From Anaeromicropila populeti (GTDB taxonomy: Bacteria > Bacillota > Clostridia > Lachnospirales > Lachnospiraceae), in assembly GCF_900112775.1 (NCBI RefSeq), contig NZ_FOYZ01000017.1:1-64000 (forward strand): a stretch of DNA of 64,000 bases, written 5' to 3'. This document shows positions 45,147-55,113 of the stretch, one piece after another. Below the pieces are notes generated by a model that was given only the letters and a program-made list of their open reading frames with translations, was not told the origin of the DNA and did no database searches. A program made the translations under genes and the position numbers. Each line of letters starts with the position of its first letter. Within the stretch, counting starts at the first letter, position 1.

Positions 45147-46610
45147 TTATTTAAAGAAACCTGTGTTGTCAAGGTCATCTTGTAATTTCTGTTTGCTTGA
45201 TTCAACTGCCTGTGCAACAGTTTTTTCTTTTGTAACACAAATTGGATTGAATATATCTGATCCTAAATCAAAGCTTCCGCCTAAACTGGTCCATAAATCA
45301 AGTTTTGGAGTCTCTCCACACTTTAATGCTAAAGCAATATCTTCATCCGTTAAGAAGCAGCTTTCAAACCAGCTTGGATCATCACGGTACTCTGTATCTC
45401 CCTGGTGCCAGTTCATAAATTCTTCAAATACCTGATATACTTTTTCTGGTTCACTTACACCGATTGGAATTATATACCAGTTTCCTGAAACTGGAGAATA
45501 AATTTTGCTTGCATCTCCACTTGGTCCAGTTGGATAAGGTACAACACTATATTCAAATGCTAATGGTGCTCCTTCACTAACAGCAGCGTCTGCTTCCTGC
45601 TTCAAAGACCATGCCTGTGCAGTCCAGAATAAAGTTTTTCCAGTTGACCATGACAATAAGTTATCATTCCAGTCATCTGTATTCCAAGGTCTTGCAACTT
45701 TGTCTTCATTATATAATTTATTAATGAAGTCAAATACTTCTGTTGTTTCTTTAGAACTTAATCCTTCTGTACCAGTTGCTGCAATTTCACCGCCATTGTT
45801 CATAACAAGACCATTAACTAAATCAGTAAATACACCGCCATAACCATATGTATCTACATTGCTGTCTCCATCTGTATCCTTTGTTGCAGCTGTTGCTAAT
45901 TCAGCAAACTTATCCCATGTCCATTCACCATTATTATATAATTCCTGTGGATCTTCCAATCCTAAATCCTGAATCATAGTTTTGTTATAACCTAAATAAA
46001 TTCCGTTTACTGGAAGCCCCTGCTCTGAGAATAAATAAGTTCCGCCTAACGCTTCCAATGGTTTCATAACTACTTGATCATTGTTAATGTCACAGTGACC
46101 AATATCAAGTTTTGATAAGTCCTGTGCTAATCCATTTAATACTGCTGGAATACCGAATTGTAAATCTGTTAAATAGATATCACACTCTGGAGTACCAGCT
46201 AAAATAGATGTATTAATACTTTCTTTAATACCATCCCAGCCTAAATTTACAAATTGAATTTTAACATTATATTTTTCTTCAATTCTTCTAACATTATCCA
46301 GTTTCATCTGTGCTGTTTCTGTGTTTGTTAAACCTGGATCATCTTCGATTGAAGTGTGGTCTGATGTATAAAAATAATCCCACCAAATACCAACCTTAAT
46401 GGTTCTTCCAGCCATATCAAATGCTGGATACATGTCTGTTGCTTCCTCTGTTGCTTCTACCTCTGTTTCTGCTGGTTCTGATGCTGAAACCTCTGTAGGA
46501 GTCTCTGTCTCCGTTTTGTCACTGTTACTGTCCTTTGAGCTGCCACATGCTGCTAATGAAAATGCTAATACAAAAGTCAGCATCAAAGCTAAAATTTTTC
46601 TCAATTTCAT
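45147..46610 (-). CDS. Carbohydrate ABC transporter substrate-binding lipoprotein
   Basis: 487 residues; ATG 46610 after GAGGAGG. Lipoprotein signal ends LAFSLAAC (Cys20 anchor), then an acidic Thr/Glu linker (to about 60) and a family-1-type binding protein (RTIKVGIWWDYFY onwards; NGEWTWDKFAELATAATKDTDGDG-type domain near 215-240). It captures oligosaccharide outside the membrane for the permease pair just upstream in the operon. Last gene of the nine. Confidence 0.9.
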   Translation of the reverse strand: MKLRKILALMLTFVLAFSLAACGSSKDSNSDKTETETPTEVSASEPAETEVEATEEATDMYPAFDMAGRTIKVGIWWDYFYTSDHTSIEDDPGLTNTETAQMKLDNVRRIEEKYNVKIQFVNLGWDGIKESINTSILAGTPECDIYLTDLQFGIPAVLNGLAQDLSKLDIGHCDINNDQVVMKPLEALGGTYLFSEQGLPVNGIYLGYNKTMIQDLGLEDPQELYNNGEWTWDKFAELATAATKDTDGDSNVDTYGYGGVFTDLVNGLVMNNGGEIAATGTEGLSSKETTEVFDFINKLYNEDKVARPWNTDDWNDNLLSWSTGKTLFWTAQAWSLKQEADAAVSEGAPLAFEYSVVPYPTGPSGDASKIYSPVSGNWYIIPIGVSEPEKVYQVFEEFMNWHQGDTEYRDDPSWFESCFLTDEDIALALKCGETPKLDLWTSLGGSFDLGSDIFNPICVTKEKTVAQAVESSKQKLQDDLDNTGFFK

Positions 46611-46666
46611 TGAATAACCTCCTCTTATTTCTTTGTTTTTTATTTTAAGAGGCATGGAAGAATCGC

Positions 46667-47662
46667 TTAGCCAACGATTCCACTACGCTCTACCCCTTCT
46701 ATAAAATATCTTTGAAGCACAACATATACTACCAGAATCGGAATAATAGTCAATACAATTCCGGCATTTAGATATAGCTGAGAAATCATTGGGTCTTTAA
46801 CTTTATCCACAAATTCTATAGTCGCCTGTACCGTAGATACACTAAGACTCATCAGACTTTTCGCATTCAAAGAAAATAGCTTGCAATAAAACATATCGTT
46901 ATACTGCCATACCAGCGAAAAAACAGCAACTGTAATCACAGCTGGCTTTGCATTTACCAGCATAATTCTAAGATATGTGTAGAAACTGCCAGCTCCATCA
47001 ATAAATGCTGCCTCCTCAATTTCCTTTGGAAGTCCCCTGAAAAACTGATTGAAAATATATATATACAATCCTGAACGCAATCCACATCCAAACAAAGTAA
47101 GTATATACATTGGTTTCTTAGTTGTCAATAAATTCACTGCACTTCCCGTAAACAATTCTTTTAACCCAAAAACATCAAAGTTACGAAATTCCATATACAA
47201 TGGCAGCATAATAGTATGGGTTGGAATTACAATTGTAATAATGACACAAGCAAACAATAATTTCTTTAATGGAAAATCGAATCTGGCAAAACCATATCCA
47301 ACCATTGAACAAATTAAAATCTGCAATCCCATAAGGGTTATAACATAAATCATAGTGGATGACAATGTCTTTACATAGCTTAAACGTTTGAATACCAGTG
47401 AATAATTTTCCAACGTTCCTTTTAACGGTATCAAGTATGCACTTGGGTTATATACATCGGTTGATGAAAAAAAGGAATGTGATACAATTGTAATAAGAGG
47501 ACCTAATATGACAAAGGAAATCCCCAATAATATCAAAAAGCGCACAAGGGAAAACATAATTTTTTTGCTTTTCGTAATGGCTTTCTTTTTTTCATTTTGA
47601 AACTGCGAATTTTCATTTAATTTGGAAAACCGGATTTTCATATCCATAACTTTTGCCTGCAT
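46667..47662 (-). CDS. Carbohydrate ABC permease, MalG-type (second pair)
   Basis: 331 residues. A basic cytoplasmic N-tail of about 35 residues, then six TM helices. The EAA loop that contacts the ATPase is at LPKEIEEAAFIDGAGSFYTY (about 220-239). AAGGAGGG precedes the ATG. Works with the permease at 47680-48585 and the lipoprotein that follows. Confidence 0.9.
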   Translation of the reverse strand: MQAKVMDMKIRFSKLNENSQFQNEKKKAITKSKKIMFSLVRFLILLGISFVILGPLITIVSHSFFSSTDVYNPSAYLIPLKGTLENYSLVFKRLSYVKTLSSTMIYVITLMGLQILICSMVGYGFARFDFPLKKLLFACVIITIVIPTHTIMLPLYMEFRNFDVFGLKELFTGSAVNLLTTKKPMYILTLFGCGLRSGLYIYIFNQFFRGLPKEIEEAAFIDGAGSFYTYLRIMLVNAKPAVITVAVFSLVWQYNDMFYCKLFSLNAKSLMSLSVSTVQATIEFVDKVKDPMISQLYLNAGIVLTIIPILVVYVVLQRYFIEGVERSGIVG

Positions 47663-47679
47663 ATATGCTATCCCTCCTT

Positions 47680-48585
47680 CTAATTATAATAAAATGTCTT
47701 TTTCGAAATAATGGCACCAGTTACTACAAGAATGAAACAAACCAGCACTGTACTTAGAATACTCATTGCGGAACTTAATCCATAATTATACTGAGTAAAT
47801 GCCGTATTATATGCTGTTTCTACAACATCGCTTGTAACAAAAGAATCTACAATTGTGTATACCACATTGGTTAATATCAGTGGAGATACCATAGGAAATG
47901 TAACTTTCCAGAAGGTTTCATATGCCGTAGCACCTTCAATTTTCGATACCTCATATAACGCGCCTGGAACTGATTGTAATGCTGCAATAAATATAATAAT
48001 CTGCACTCCTGATGCCCTGATAATTTCATAAATTCTTGCTACCAAGTCTGTAATATATCCGATCAGCCCATCTGGAACTCCTAGATCAATAAAAATAGAT
48101 AAGAAATAGTCCATGTTTACGCCTGCTGCGGAAGCAGCATCTCCTACTGCTACTGTTGCCCCTCCTTGCAGAAGAGTACGTGCTGTTTCGATTGCATCAT
48201 TAATTGCTCCTGCATTCATAATAATGGGAAGGAAAAAAATCAAACGCACTAATGTTCTTCCTTTAAAGTTTTGATTTAATAAAATTGCAATAAATAAACT
48301 GAAGAAAATAATAGCTACCACATCTACCACAACATCAATGAGCGACTGTACTAATATCTGGTTATAAGTTCCATGCTGCAATAAGGCATACTTAAAATTG
48401 TCCAGTCCTGTAAAATCTAGATGATAACCTCCTGTTTCTCCAATCGAAACTTCACTAAGAGAAAACTGTACGGTCAAAATCAAACTCTTCAAGTAATATA
48501 CAATAAATCCAATAAGCCAAGGGGCTATAAACAGCAGGCCTGTAATTGCTCTCTTATTTGATAACGTTAATCTTTTCTTTTTCAT
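47680..48585 (-). CDS. Carbohydrate ABC permease, MalF/UgpA-type (second pair)
   Basis: 301 residues, six TM helices, EAA loop VPGALYEVSKIEGATAYETF (about 208-227). It contains an unusually long loop of about 50 residues between helices three and four (about 130-180, GGATVAVGDAASAAG). It overlaps the DUF5696 gene by four bases, showing translational coupling. Confidence 0.88.
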   Translation of the reverse strand: MKKKRLTLSNKRAITGLLFIAPWLIGFIVYYLKSLILTVQFSLSEVSIGETGGYHLDFTGLDNFKYALLQHGTYNQILVQSLIDVVVDVVAIIFFSLFIAILLNQNFKGRTLVRLIFFLPIIMNAGAINDAIETARTLLQGGATVAVGDAASAAGVNMDYFLSIFIDLGVPDGLIGYITDLVARIYEIIRASGVQIIIFIAALQSVPGALYEVSKIEGATAYETFWKVTFPMVSPLILTNVVYTIVDSFVTSDVVETAYNTAFTQYNYGLSSAMSILSTVLVCFILVVTGAIISKKTFYYN

Positions 48586-51155
48586 TCTGCTCCCCCTTTC
48601 ATCGCATAACCGTTTGCTGATACTAAAACATTATCTACTCTCGCATCTTCATTGGTAAGATTTACATAAATAACAATGCCATTATCGTACGTAATTTTAC
48701 GAACACCCTCTATAATTTCATGTTCGATCATAAAGCTGTTGGATACCTTAGCCAACACTTCATTTATTGTACTATAAGTACTTGATAAATCCTCCATCCA
48801 CTCTTCATATTGAGTGGAGTATAAAGATGCCAGTCCAGAATATTTTATTTTACTGGAGTCCTTATAAGATAATGTGTATCTAGGGGAAGCGCCTGCTTCA
48901 ATCAGCTTTGCCAATGCTTCTGTTGACTGAAGATTTCCATCTAGATTTAATGCTGTTCCGGTATAATTTATACAGCCATGTACAACCATCTGGTAAAACG
49001 GAATTTCTTCATCTACAATATAAAATTCGTTATTGGTTAATGGCATATTAACAATATCATCTACATACGCCAAGGAATAAAAATCCCCGCCATTTACCAT
49101 AATTTCCTTTCCCGTTTCTTCCAATTGAGCAATGCTGCTTTGCACTATATACTTTGATTCTTCTCGGTTAATAATCTCTGTTCTCTTTCTATCAGCATGC
49201 AGATCATCTGCCATATCCCGCAGACTAATACCTGTAATATCAATCTTGTCAATTTTGTCAGAAAATTTATCCACATAGCGAACTAAAAATTTAGGTGATA
49301 ACGCATCATTCAACGTTTCCATATATCCACCAACGGAACTAACCTGACTCATTGTTACTGGATTTTTCCGACCTCCTGTAACGATGGAACCTGCATAATA
49401 TCTAGAACTTTCCATTTTGTAATTAAATCGTTTTGAAGAAAAACTGACTCTTTGGAATGCCACATCACCAAACAATGCTCCACCTTGTTCCTCTAGTTTC
49501 TGTGATAAACTTTCCAAATCCTTTTTCCCACCTAGCTTACTAATTACTTTAATCTTATCTGGCACATCGTGGTAATACCCTCTGTTAAACCATCCTAAAT
49601 AATTCATTTTAATATTACTTATATTTTCATCATTTAATGCATCTACTATTTCCCCTGCTTCATCAAACGTAGTCAGTGGGTAAGATGCATAATATGGAAT
49701 TCCCAAAACATCTGCCTGCTGCTGAACGCCGCCCACAACATCCACATACAATGGTATACTGCTGGATTCCTCCAGTTTGGTTAACGTTCCCTCGATTAGC
49801 AATTCATTACGAAAATAATTAGCCATTCCTGAATAACTTGCTTCGTCTGTATCTAAAAATGCGTACTGAATCGTCAAATTTAATTTATAAAAATTCTTTT
49901 CCGCAATTGGCATATCGGCTCCAGCACCAGTTGCCCCAAACATAGAAGCAACATCTGACCCCCTTATTACGAAAGTAGGATACACATAATTGTAACTGTT
50001 TAATTTTCCAGAAACATCAGCAGTAATAGACGCAACTGACTCACCAGAAGTAATTCGGGCAAATATGGCATTATTCTCTTTCTTGATACCATAAATAGGA
50101 AGTCTTATTTTTTCTGTATTTTCTACCGAAACTAAAGACTGCGACACAATATCCATTCCATATACATACGCATTATATTGCTCCGTCTTTTTTCCATTAT
50201 TAAAATTAATCAAGGAACCTGAACCATTTGGAACAAACATATATCCTTCTTCATCAGAAGCTCCTGCACCAAAATAACTTAAAACCTTCATGGCTGCTAT
50301 TTGTGCATTCCCAGTTTCCTTCACTTTTTCTGTTGGAATGTTCACTTCCAGCTTATCGTCAATCAAACGATACTCCAGCGGAATGGTAAATGTAACCTTT
50401 TCCTTAACTTCCTGTCCAGAAGCTGCTGCTGCATCTTCATCACAGTCTTCCTGAGTATAACCGGCTTCTTCAAAAATAGCCTTTAGTTTCTTCATACCCA
50501 CCTTAGAAGCTCTTGTTCCTTTTGCCAGTTCTAGAAAACCTTCTTTATCCTTCATATCCTGATAGCTGGCTTTTACGGTTCTTGCCTGTTTTTCTGTAAC
50601 ATGATCCAACACTAAAGTAGTTAATCTTTCCTGAGAAATAACTGGTGGTACAATCCCCAGTTCATTTTCCAAGTCTCCCAGTAAATAAGTAAAACGAATG
50701 CCATTTTCAATTCTTTCAATTGTAAACTGGTTTTTTAGAATACTTTTTTCATAATTATTCATAGAAGCCAGCGTTAAACCTGAGTCAAAATAATCTACAA
50801 CAATCTGTGAACCCAGCAGATTCTTATTTACACCAGTGGCAATCTCATCTGATTCCCGATCAACTGGATTAGAATACGTAATCTGACCATTTCTTTTATC
50901 ATAAACAGCCACCTCTGTTGTTTCCAAATTAGCATATAGCATCAATGTGTCATTTTCTGCTACTAGATCCATTCCCTGTACATAGTGGGCAGAATCCTGT
51001 AAAGCAACAAATTCTGTTCCCTCCTCATACGAATAATTCACTAATAATTTTTTATAATCATCAAACAGATAGAAATGAAATGCTAAGTATGCTACATAGG
51101 TCCCAACTAATACAAGGGCTGTCAAAATTACTGGCAATAAATATTTCTTTTTCAT
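48582..51155 (-). CDS. DUF5696 membrane-anchored protein, probable extracytoplasmic glycan-handling protein
   Basis: 857 residues. One N-terminal TM helix (about 7-27), the rest extracytoplasmic. A beta-rich N-half (about 50-400, ending with GYMFVPNGSGSLINFNNGKK) precedes a region that reads like a TIM-barrel glycosidase-type fold (about 450-800; INNIKMNYLGWFNRGYYHD-type strand, DITGISLRDMADDLHADR, VNGGDFYSLAYVDDI). It belongs to a family (DUF5696) that recurs next to carbohydrate ABC permeases. Function is not established; a surface glycan-binding or processing role is inferred from context. Confidence 0.8.
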   Translation of the reverse strand: MKKKYLLPVILTALVLVGTYVAYLAFHFYLFDDYKKLLVNYSYEEGTEFVALQDSAHYVQGMDLVAENDTLMLYANLETTEVAVYDKRNGQITYSNPVDRESDEIATGVNKNLLGSQIVVDYFDSGLTLASMNNYEKSILKNQFTIERIENGIRFTYLLGDLENELGIVPPVISQERLTTLVLDHVTEKQARTVKASYQDMKDKEGFLELAKGTRASKVGMKKLKAIFEEAGYTQEDCDEDAAAASGQEVKEKVTFTIPLEYRLIDDKLEVNIPTEKVKETGNAQIAAMKVLSYFGAGASDEEGYMFVPNGSGSLINFNNGKKTEQYNAYVYGMDIVSQSLVSVENTEKIRLPIYGIKKENNAIFARITSGESVASITADVSGKLNSYNYVYPTFVIRGSDVASMFGATGAGADMPIAEKNFYKLNLTIQYAFLDTDEASYSGMANYFRNELLIEGTLTKLEESSSIPLYVDVVGGVQQQADVLGIPYYASYPLTTFDEAGEIVDALNDENISNIKMNYLGWFNRGYYHDVPDKIKVISKLGGKKDLESLSQKLEEQGGALFGDVAFQRVSFSSKRFNYKMESSRYYAGSIVTGGRKNPVTMSQVSSVGGYMETLNDALSPKFLVRYVDKFSDKIDKIDITGISLRDMADDLHADRKRTEIINREESKYIVQSSIAQLEETGKEIMVNGGDFYSLAYVDDIVNMPLTNNEFYIVDEEIPFYQMVVHGCINYTGTALNLDGNLQSTEALAKLIEAGASPRYTLSYKDSSKIKYSGLASLYSTQYEEWMEDLSSTYSTINEVLAKVSNSFMIEHEIIEGVRKITYDNGIVIYVNLTNEDARVDNVLVSANGYAMKGGAE

Positions 51156-51167
51156 AACATAGCCCCC

Positions 51168-51788
51168 CTAAATTCGAAATAGTATTTCTGTATAAATACT
51201 TTCTAAAAACAAGTAAACCTGTTGTACTAACGATAAAAGCAGCGATAACAGAAATATAATAACAAGCATCGAGACACATGTTAAGCATAAAGTAATCATT
51301 GTTTTTCCAATAGTAAAATTATGAATTGTCATTACCCCTATCAGCAGTAAAATAACAAACCAGCCAATTGATACAAACAATAACAAATAATAAAATGCTT
51401 CTTCGCCACTTGCAATAAACTGTGAAATCAAAGTAGCTGGAAGAAAGGTCAAAACCATAGGTGTCATAGAGTATCCCGTAATAGTCAGGATATCTTTAAA
51501 CCTTCCTTCTCCTTCCATCAAGCAGGTAATCGACCAGTTTGCTGTCGAAAACAATAATACAAATGCAAAAATTGCAATCACTTCCGTAACTGTATTAACA
51601 GTTCTGGGATTAATGTCATTTACAACAAAACCTGCATACTGGCGATTAAGTGAAAAAGAAAGACCAAACAGTAATATCAAAATTAATGCTAGTAGTACAC
51701 TGCCCTGTTCACGATGTCTCACTTCATAAAAACCATCAAATGGATGGGATACCACATGGAAAAGGTATTTTATCTTTTTCTTATTCAT
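51168..51788 (-). CDS. Yip1-like integral membrane protein
   Basis: 206 residues, five TM helices (about 28-48, 68-88, 105-128, 135-158, 165-195). The N-terminus HVVSHPFDGFYEVRHREQGS is typical of bacterial Yip1-domain proteins. It overlaps the NHL gene by eight bases and is 12 bases before the DUF5696 gene. Yip1/NHL/DUF5696 trios recur in carbohydrate uptake operons of Firmicutes; their biochemical role is unknown. Confidence 0.82.
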   Translation of the reverse strand: MNKKKIKYLFHVVSHPFDGFYEVRHREQGSVLLALILILLFGLSFSLNRQYAGFVVNDINPRTVNTVTEVIAIFAFVLLFSTANWSITCLMEGEGRFKDILTITGYSMTPMVLTFLPATLISQFIASGEEAFYYLLLFVSIGWFVILLLIGVMTIHNFTIGKTMITLCLTCVSMLVIIFLLSLLLSLVQQVYLFLESIYTEILFRI

Positions 51789-53259
51789 ATTTTTTATCCC
51801 CCTTCCGATGCTTTCTAACCTTGTTAAAAATAACGGAACCTCCGATTATAACAATACCTGCTGTCAAAATCATATTCAAATGTTCCTTAAGCCATTCATT
51901 CCGGTATCTCTTATATGCGATTGAGTAATACTCACGATCCATGCCTAATTTCAAATACTTCATAGCTGTTTTATTGTCTCCAGAAGACAAATATGCCTTA
52001 CCAATTCCCACATAAGCCAGTTCAAAGTTTGCATTGAGATTTAAAACCTTTTTCCAAACTTCTACCGCCTGCTTTTCATCTCCATCATATCGGAGACTAA
52101 CCGCATCATTAATCAATTGTCCATACTCTGTACTTTTAAAGCACAATACTTCGCCTCTTTGTGCATCCAGTGCCAGAATTTTGTCATCATAGGATTCAAT
52201 TGCAACTGGCGTTTTGAATGTACCAGACTGGCTTCCCAATCCGCCAAAAATATACAATAAATTTCCTTCGTGATCATAGGTGAAAATTCTTCCTCTTGTG
52301 GAATCAATGCAGCTATAAATACCATGCTCCCGATATACTACATCTACAATATGGGATGCCCCGCCATAATCACCAACTGGTATAAAGAATTTATCACCGC
52401 TGATTTTTACGCCATCACCTTTTTTAATAACATCCTCACCCCTTGGATTCAGCCTTCGTACTGACTGGGTTCCTTCGGAATCAATGTTGGTGGCATAAAT
52501 AAATCCTTTTTGATCAATATCAACACCTGTAAATTCAGTTGGAATGAATAACGTCTGTCTTGCTCTTTGTGCTTTTGTTGAAAACTTTCTCCATATCTTT
52601 TCAATCGGGGTAATATGTACATTAATGGTTCCACTATACCCTGTAAATTCTCCATTTGCATCAAAACACATAATTCCTTCAAAAACACCAGCTGCTATTA
52701 CATATGCTCGGTCGGCATAGTCCACAGTAACCTTTGTCGGTTTAAACTCAAAATCATCTGAAAAACTTTCAGATTGTGGATTTTCAATAATTTGATACAA
52801 AGTACCATCCATTTCTAATGCTACAACTCTCTTATTATTTGTATCCGCAATATAAATTCTTTCATTCTGTGAAATACAAATACCACTTGGTCCATTAAAG
52901 GTGTCCTTTGAACCATTATGATCAAATCCTGTAATCTCTCTCACAAAGTGAAAGGTTCCAGAGTAAAAATTACAAACAACAATACGATTATTACCCGTAT
53001 CAACAATATACAATATTCCATCCTCTGTAACACATAAATCCTGAGGTGAACTGAAATTAGTAGTTCCGATAACTGCTCCTGACAGATTGCTATCCGGAAG
53101 ATAGGCAGCAGGCGTATACACGATATCTTCCCAGTAATCAAAATTATAGGTTACATAAGGTACCTCATCATCTGCTAACACCTGTATACCATTCACGAAA
53201 AAGGCAATTGTCAGGAATGGAATCATTATCATCATTAAAATAGAATCTCTTTTTTTCAT
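51781..53259 (-). CDS. Secreted NHL-repeat and TPR-like membrane protein
   Basis: 492 residues. Signal peptide (1-30), NHL beta-propeller repeats (about 55-370; SPQDLCVTEDGILYIVDTGNNRIVV-type units, quoted in part, with later GPSGICISQNERIYIADTNNKRVV), a TPR-like helical pair (about 375-450), a TM helix (about 455-475) and a basic tail. The propeller lies outside the cell, where it could bind glycan or scaffold the transport components. AGGAGGGG precedes the ATG. Confidence 0.83.
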   Translation of the reverse strand: MKKRDSILMMIMIPFLTIAFFVNGIQVLADDEVPYVTYNFDYWEDIVYTPAAYLPDSNLSGAVIGTTNFSSPQDLCVTEDGILYIVDTGNNRIVVCNFYSGTFHFVREITGFDHNGSKDTFNGPSGICISQNERIYIADTNNKRVVALEMDGTLYQIIENPQSESFSDDFEFKPTKVTVDYADRAYVIAAGVFEGIMCFDANGEFTGYSGTINVHITPIEKIWRKFSTKAQRARQTLFIPTEFTGVDIDQKGFIYATNIDSEGTQSVRRLNPRGEDVIKKGDGVKISGDKFFIPVGDYGGASHIVDVVYREHGIYSCIDSTRGRIFTYDHEGNLLYIFGGLGSQSGTFKTPVAIESYDDKILALDAQRGEVLCFKSTEYGQLINDAVSLRYDGDEKQAVEVWKKVLNLNANFELAYVGIGKAYLSSGDNKTAMKYLKLGMDREYYSIAYKRYRNEWLKEHLNMILTAGIVIIGGSVIFNKVRKHRKGDKKYE

Positions 53260-53270
53260 CCTTCCCCTCC

Positions 53271-54158
53271 TTATTCTTTCATACCAGATGTAGTCATAGT
53301 TTCAATTACATTGCTTTGGCACATCACAAAGAATATAATGGGAATTGCTGCCAGAATAAACTGCACCGCAGCAACGGCTCCTCTTCTTGCATCTCCACCT
53401 AATGTAATTTGATTTAACGCATACTGCAACGGCTTTAACTGCTCACTTCTTAAAAATGTACTACCAGTGTTTGACCACAATGTCTGAAACTGAAAAATTG
53501 CAAGCGTCAGCCATGCTGGTTTTACATTTGGCATAATAATAGACCAGAAAATTTTAAATTCACTTGCTCCATCCAAACGACAGGATTCCAAAAGTGAGTC
53601 TGGAATCTGCTCAATAAACTGTTTCATCAGATACAACCCCAAGCCATAGGAAAATGCAGGTAATACAAGTGCAAGATAAGTATTATTTAAATGCAGCCAT
53701 GAAACAATCATGTAATTAGGAATTGCCGTAACGTTATAGGAAAACATCAGTGATAATACAACAATTCCAAAGAGCAGATTTCTTCCTGGAAATTTATTCT
53801 TTGCCAGTGGATACGCTGCCAGAGAAGCCAGCACCACATGGCCAAATGTTCCTACACCTGTAATTATAAATGTATTCATAATATAACGGCTGAACGGTAC
53901 CCATGAGTCGTTCATTAAAACAAATAAATCTGTAAAGTTATCCAAATTTGGATTCCGTACAAAAATCTTTGGCGGAAATTGAAATAATTCATCCAATGGC
54001 TTCAATGCATTATTGGCAATCATAATAATCGGCAATGCCATAAACGCACCACATATTCCCATTATAACAAAAAGTATTGCATTTCCCGCTGCGGAACGAT
54101 TCAACTGCTTTTGTCTGCGGAAGAAACGCCTTTTCGGTTTCATATAATCTCTAGCCAT
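53271..54158 (-). CDS. Carbohydrate ABC permease, MalG-type (first pair)
   Basis: 295 residues with a basic N-tail (KPKRRFFRRQKQ), six TM helices and EAA loop IPDSLLESCRLDGASEFKIF (about 185-204). Start ATG 54158 overlaps the stop of the partner permease by one base (TAATG). Confidence 0.9.
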   Translation of the reverse strand: MARDYMKPKRRFFRRQKQLNRSAAGNAILFVIMGICGAFMALPIIMIANNALKPLDELFQFPPKIFVRNPNLDNFTDLFVLMNDSWVPFSRYIMNTFIITGVGTFGHVVLASLAAYPLAKNKFPGRNLLFGIVVLSLMFSYNVTAIPNYMIVSWLHLNNTYLALVLPAFSYGLGLYLMKQFIEQIPDSLLESCRLDGASEFKIFWSIIMPNVKPAWLTLAIFQFQTLWSNTGSTFLRSEQLKPLQYALNQITLGGDARRGAVAAVQFILAAIPIIFFVMCQSNVIETMTTSGMKE

Positions 54159-55096
54159 TATTCTCCCACCTTTCGCAATACTTTTTGTACAATTTTATTT
54201 GTACCAATCATAACAATAAATAAAACGGTTGCGATAGCTGATGAATAACCCATATCAAAACGCACTGTACCATAATCTATTAAGTGGGTTACTACTGTAG
54301 CACCAGCATAATTTGTACTCGGATTACCTGCCAGCTGAATTGAAATATCTGCAACAGCAAATGCCTGTGTAATCTGCATAACTGCACCAAACATAAGCTG
54401 TGGTCTCATGGATGGCAGTGTAACATACCATAACTCCTGCCACCGGTTCTTCACACCATCTACTGCGGCTGCCTCATAAAGTGATTTATCTACTGTCTGC
54501 AAGCCTGCAATAAACGTTAGAAATCCAGTTCCCAGACTTAACCAAAGCTGAACAACAATTAGCAATGGCAATACATATTTCTCTGTTTTCATCCATACCT
54601 TAGGTTCAAACATAAAACCATATTTAATAAGAATACCGTTTAAATATCCATATCTGTCACCAGACAAAATTAAACTCCATACCATAAACGCCTGACCTGT
54701 TATGGACGGTGCATAGAAAATCAGAGTTAACAGCGCTCTTACTTTCCCTTTAAATTCATTGATAATCCATGCAAAAAGCAGACACATAATATAACTAATT
54801 GGTCCTGTCACTACTGCAAAAATAAATGTGTTTTTTACAGCTGTCATAAAAATATCATCTTCTAAAAAGAGTCTGATATAATTTTCCCATCCAATAAACT
54901 GTGGCATCTCAAGCATATTAAAATGCGTAAAGCTCAAGAAGATGGATGTCAAAACTGGTAACACTGTAAATAAAAAGAACAGAATAAAATATGGTGCCAG
55001 CATTGCATAAGAAACTTTATTTTTTCTCATCAGTGCCAATGTGTCCTGAACTTTTCTTCCAACCTTTTCTTCTTTTTTCTCACCTAAACTGTTCAA
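54158..55096 (-). CDS. Carbohydrate ABC permease, MalF-type (first pair)
   Basis: 312 residues, six TM helices; EAA loop VDKSLYEAAAVDGVKNRWQE (about 208-227). TTG 55096 is taken as start because GGAGGGG lies about four bases upstream. A longer frame begins at another TTG (55111) that would include this site. It follows the fused binding-protein gene closely. Confidence 0.88.
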   Translation of the reverse strand: MNSLGEKKEEKVGRKVQDTLALMRKNKVSYAMLAPYFILFFLFTVLPVLTSIFLSFTHFNMLEMPQFIGWENYIRLFLEDDIFMTAVKNTFIFAVVTGPISYIMCLLFAWIINEFKGKVRALLTLIFYAPSITGQAFMVWSLILSGDRYGYLNGILIKYGFMFEPKVWMKTEKYVLPLLIVVQLWLSLGTGFLTFIAGLQTVDKSLYEAAAVDGVKNRWQELWYVTLPSMRPQLMFGAVMQITQAFAVADISIQLAGNPSTNYAGATVVTHLIDYGTVRFDMGYSSAIATVLFIVMIGTNKIVQKVLRKVGE

Positions 55097-55113
55097 AGTT
55101 TCCCCTCCCAAAC

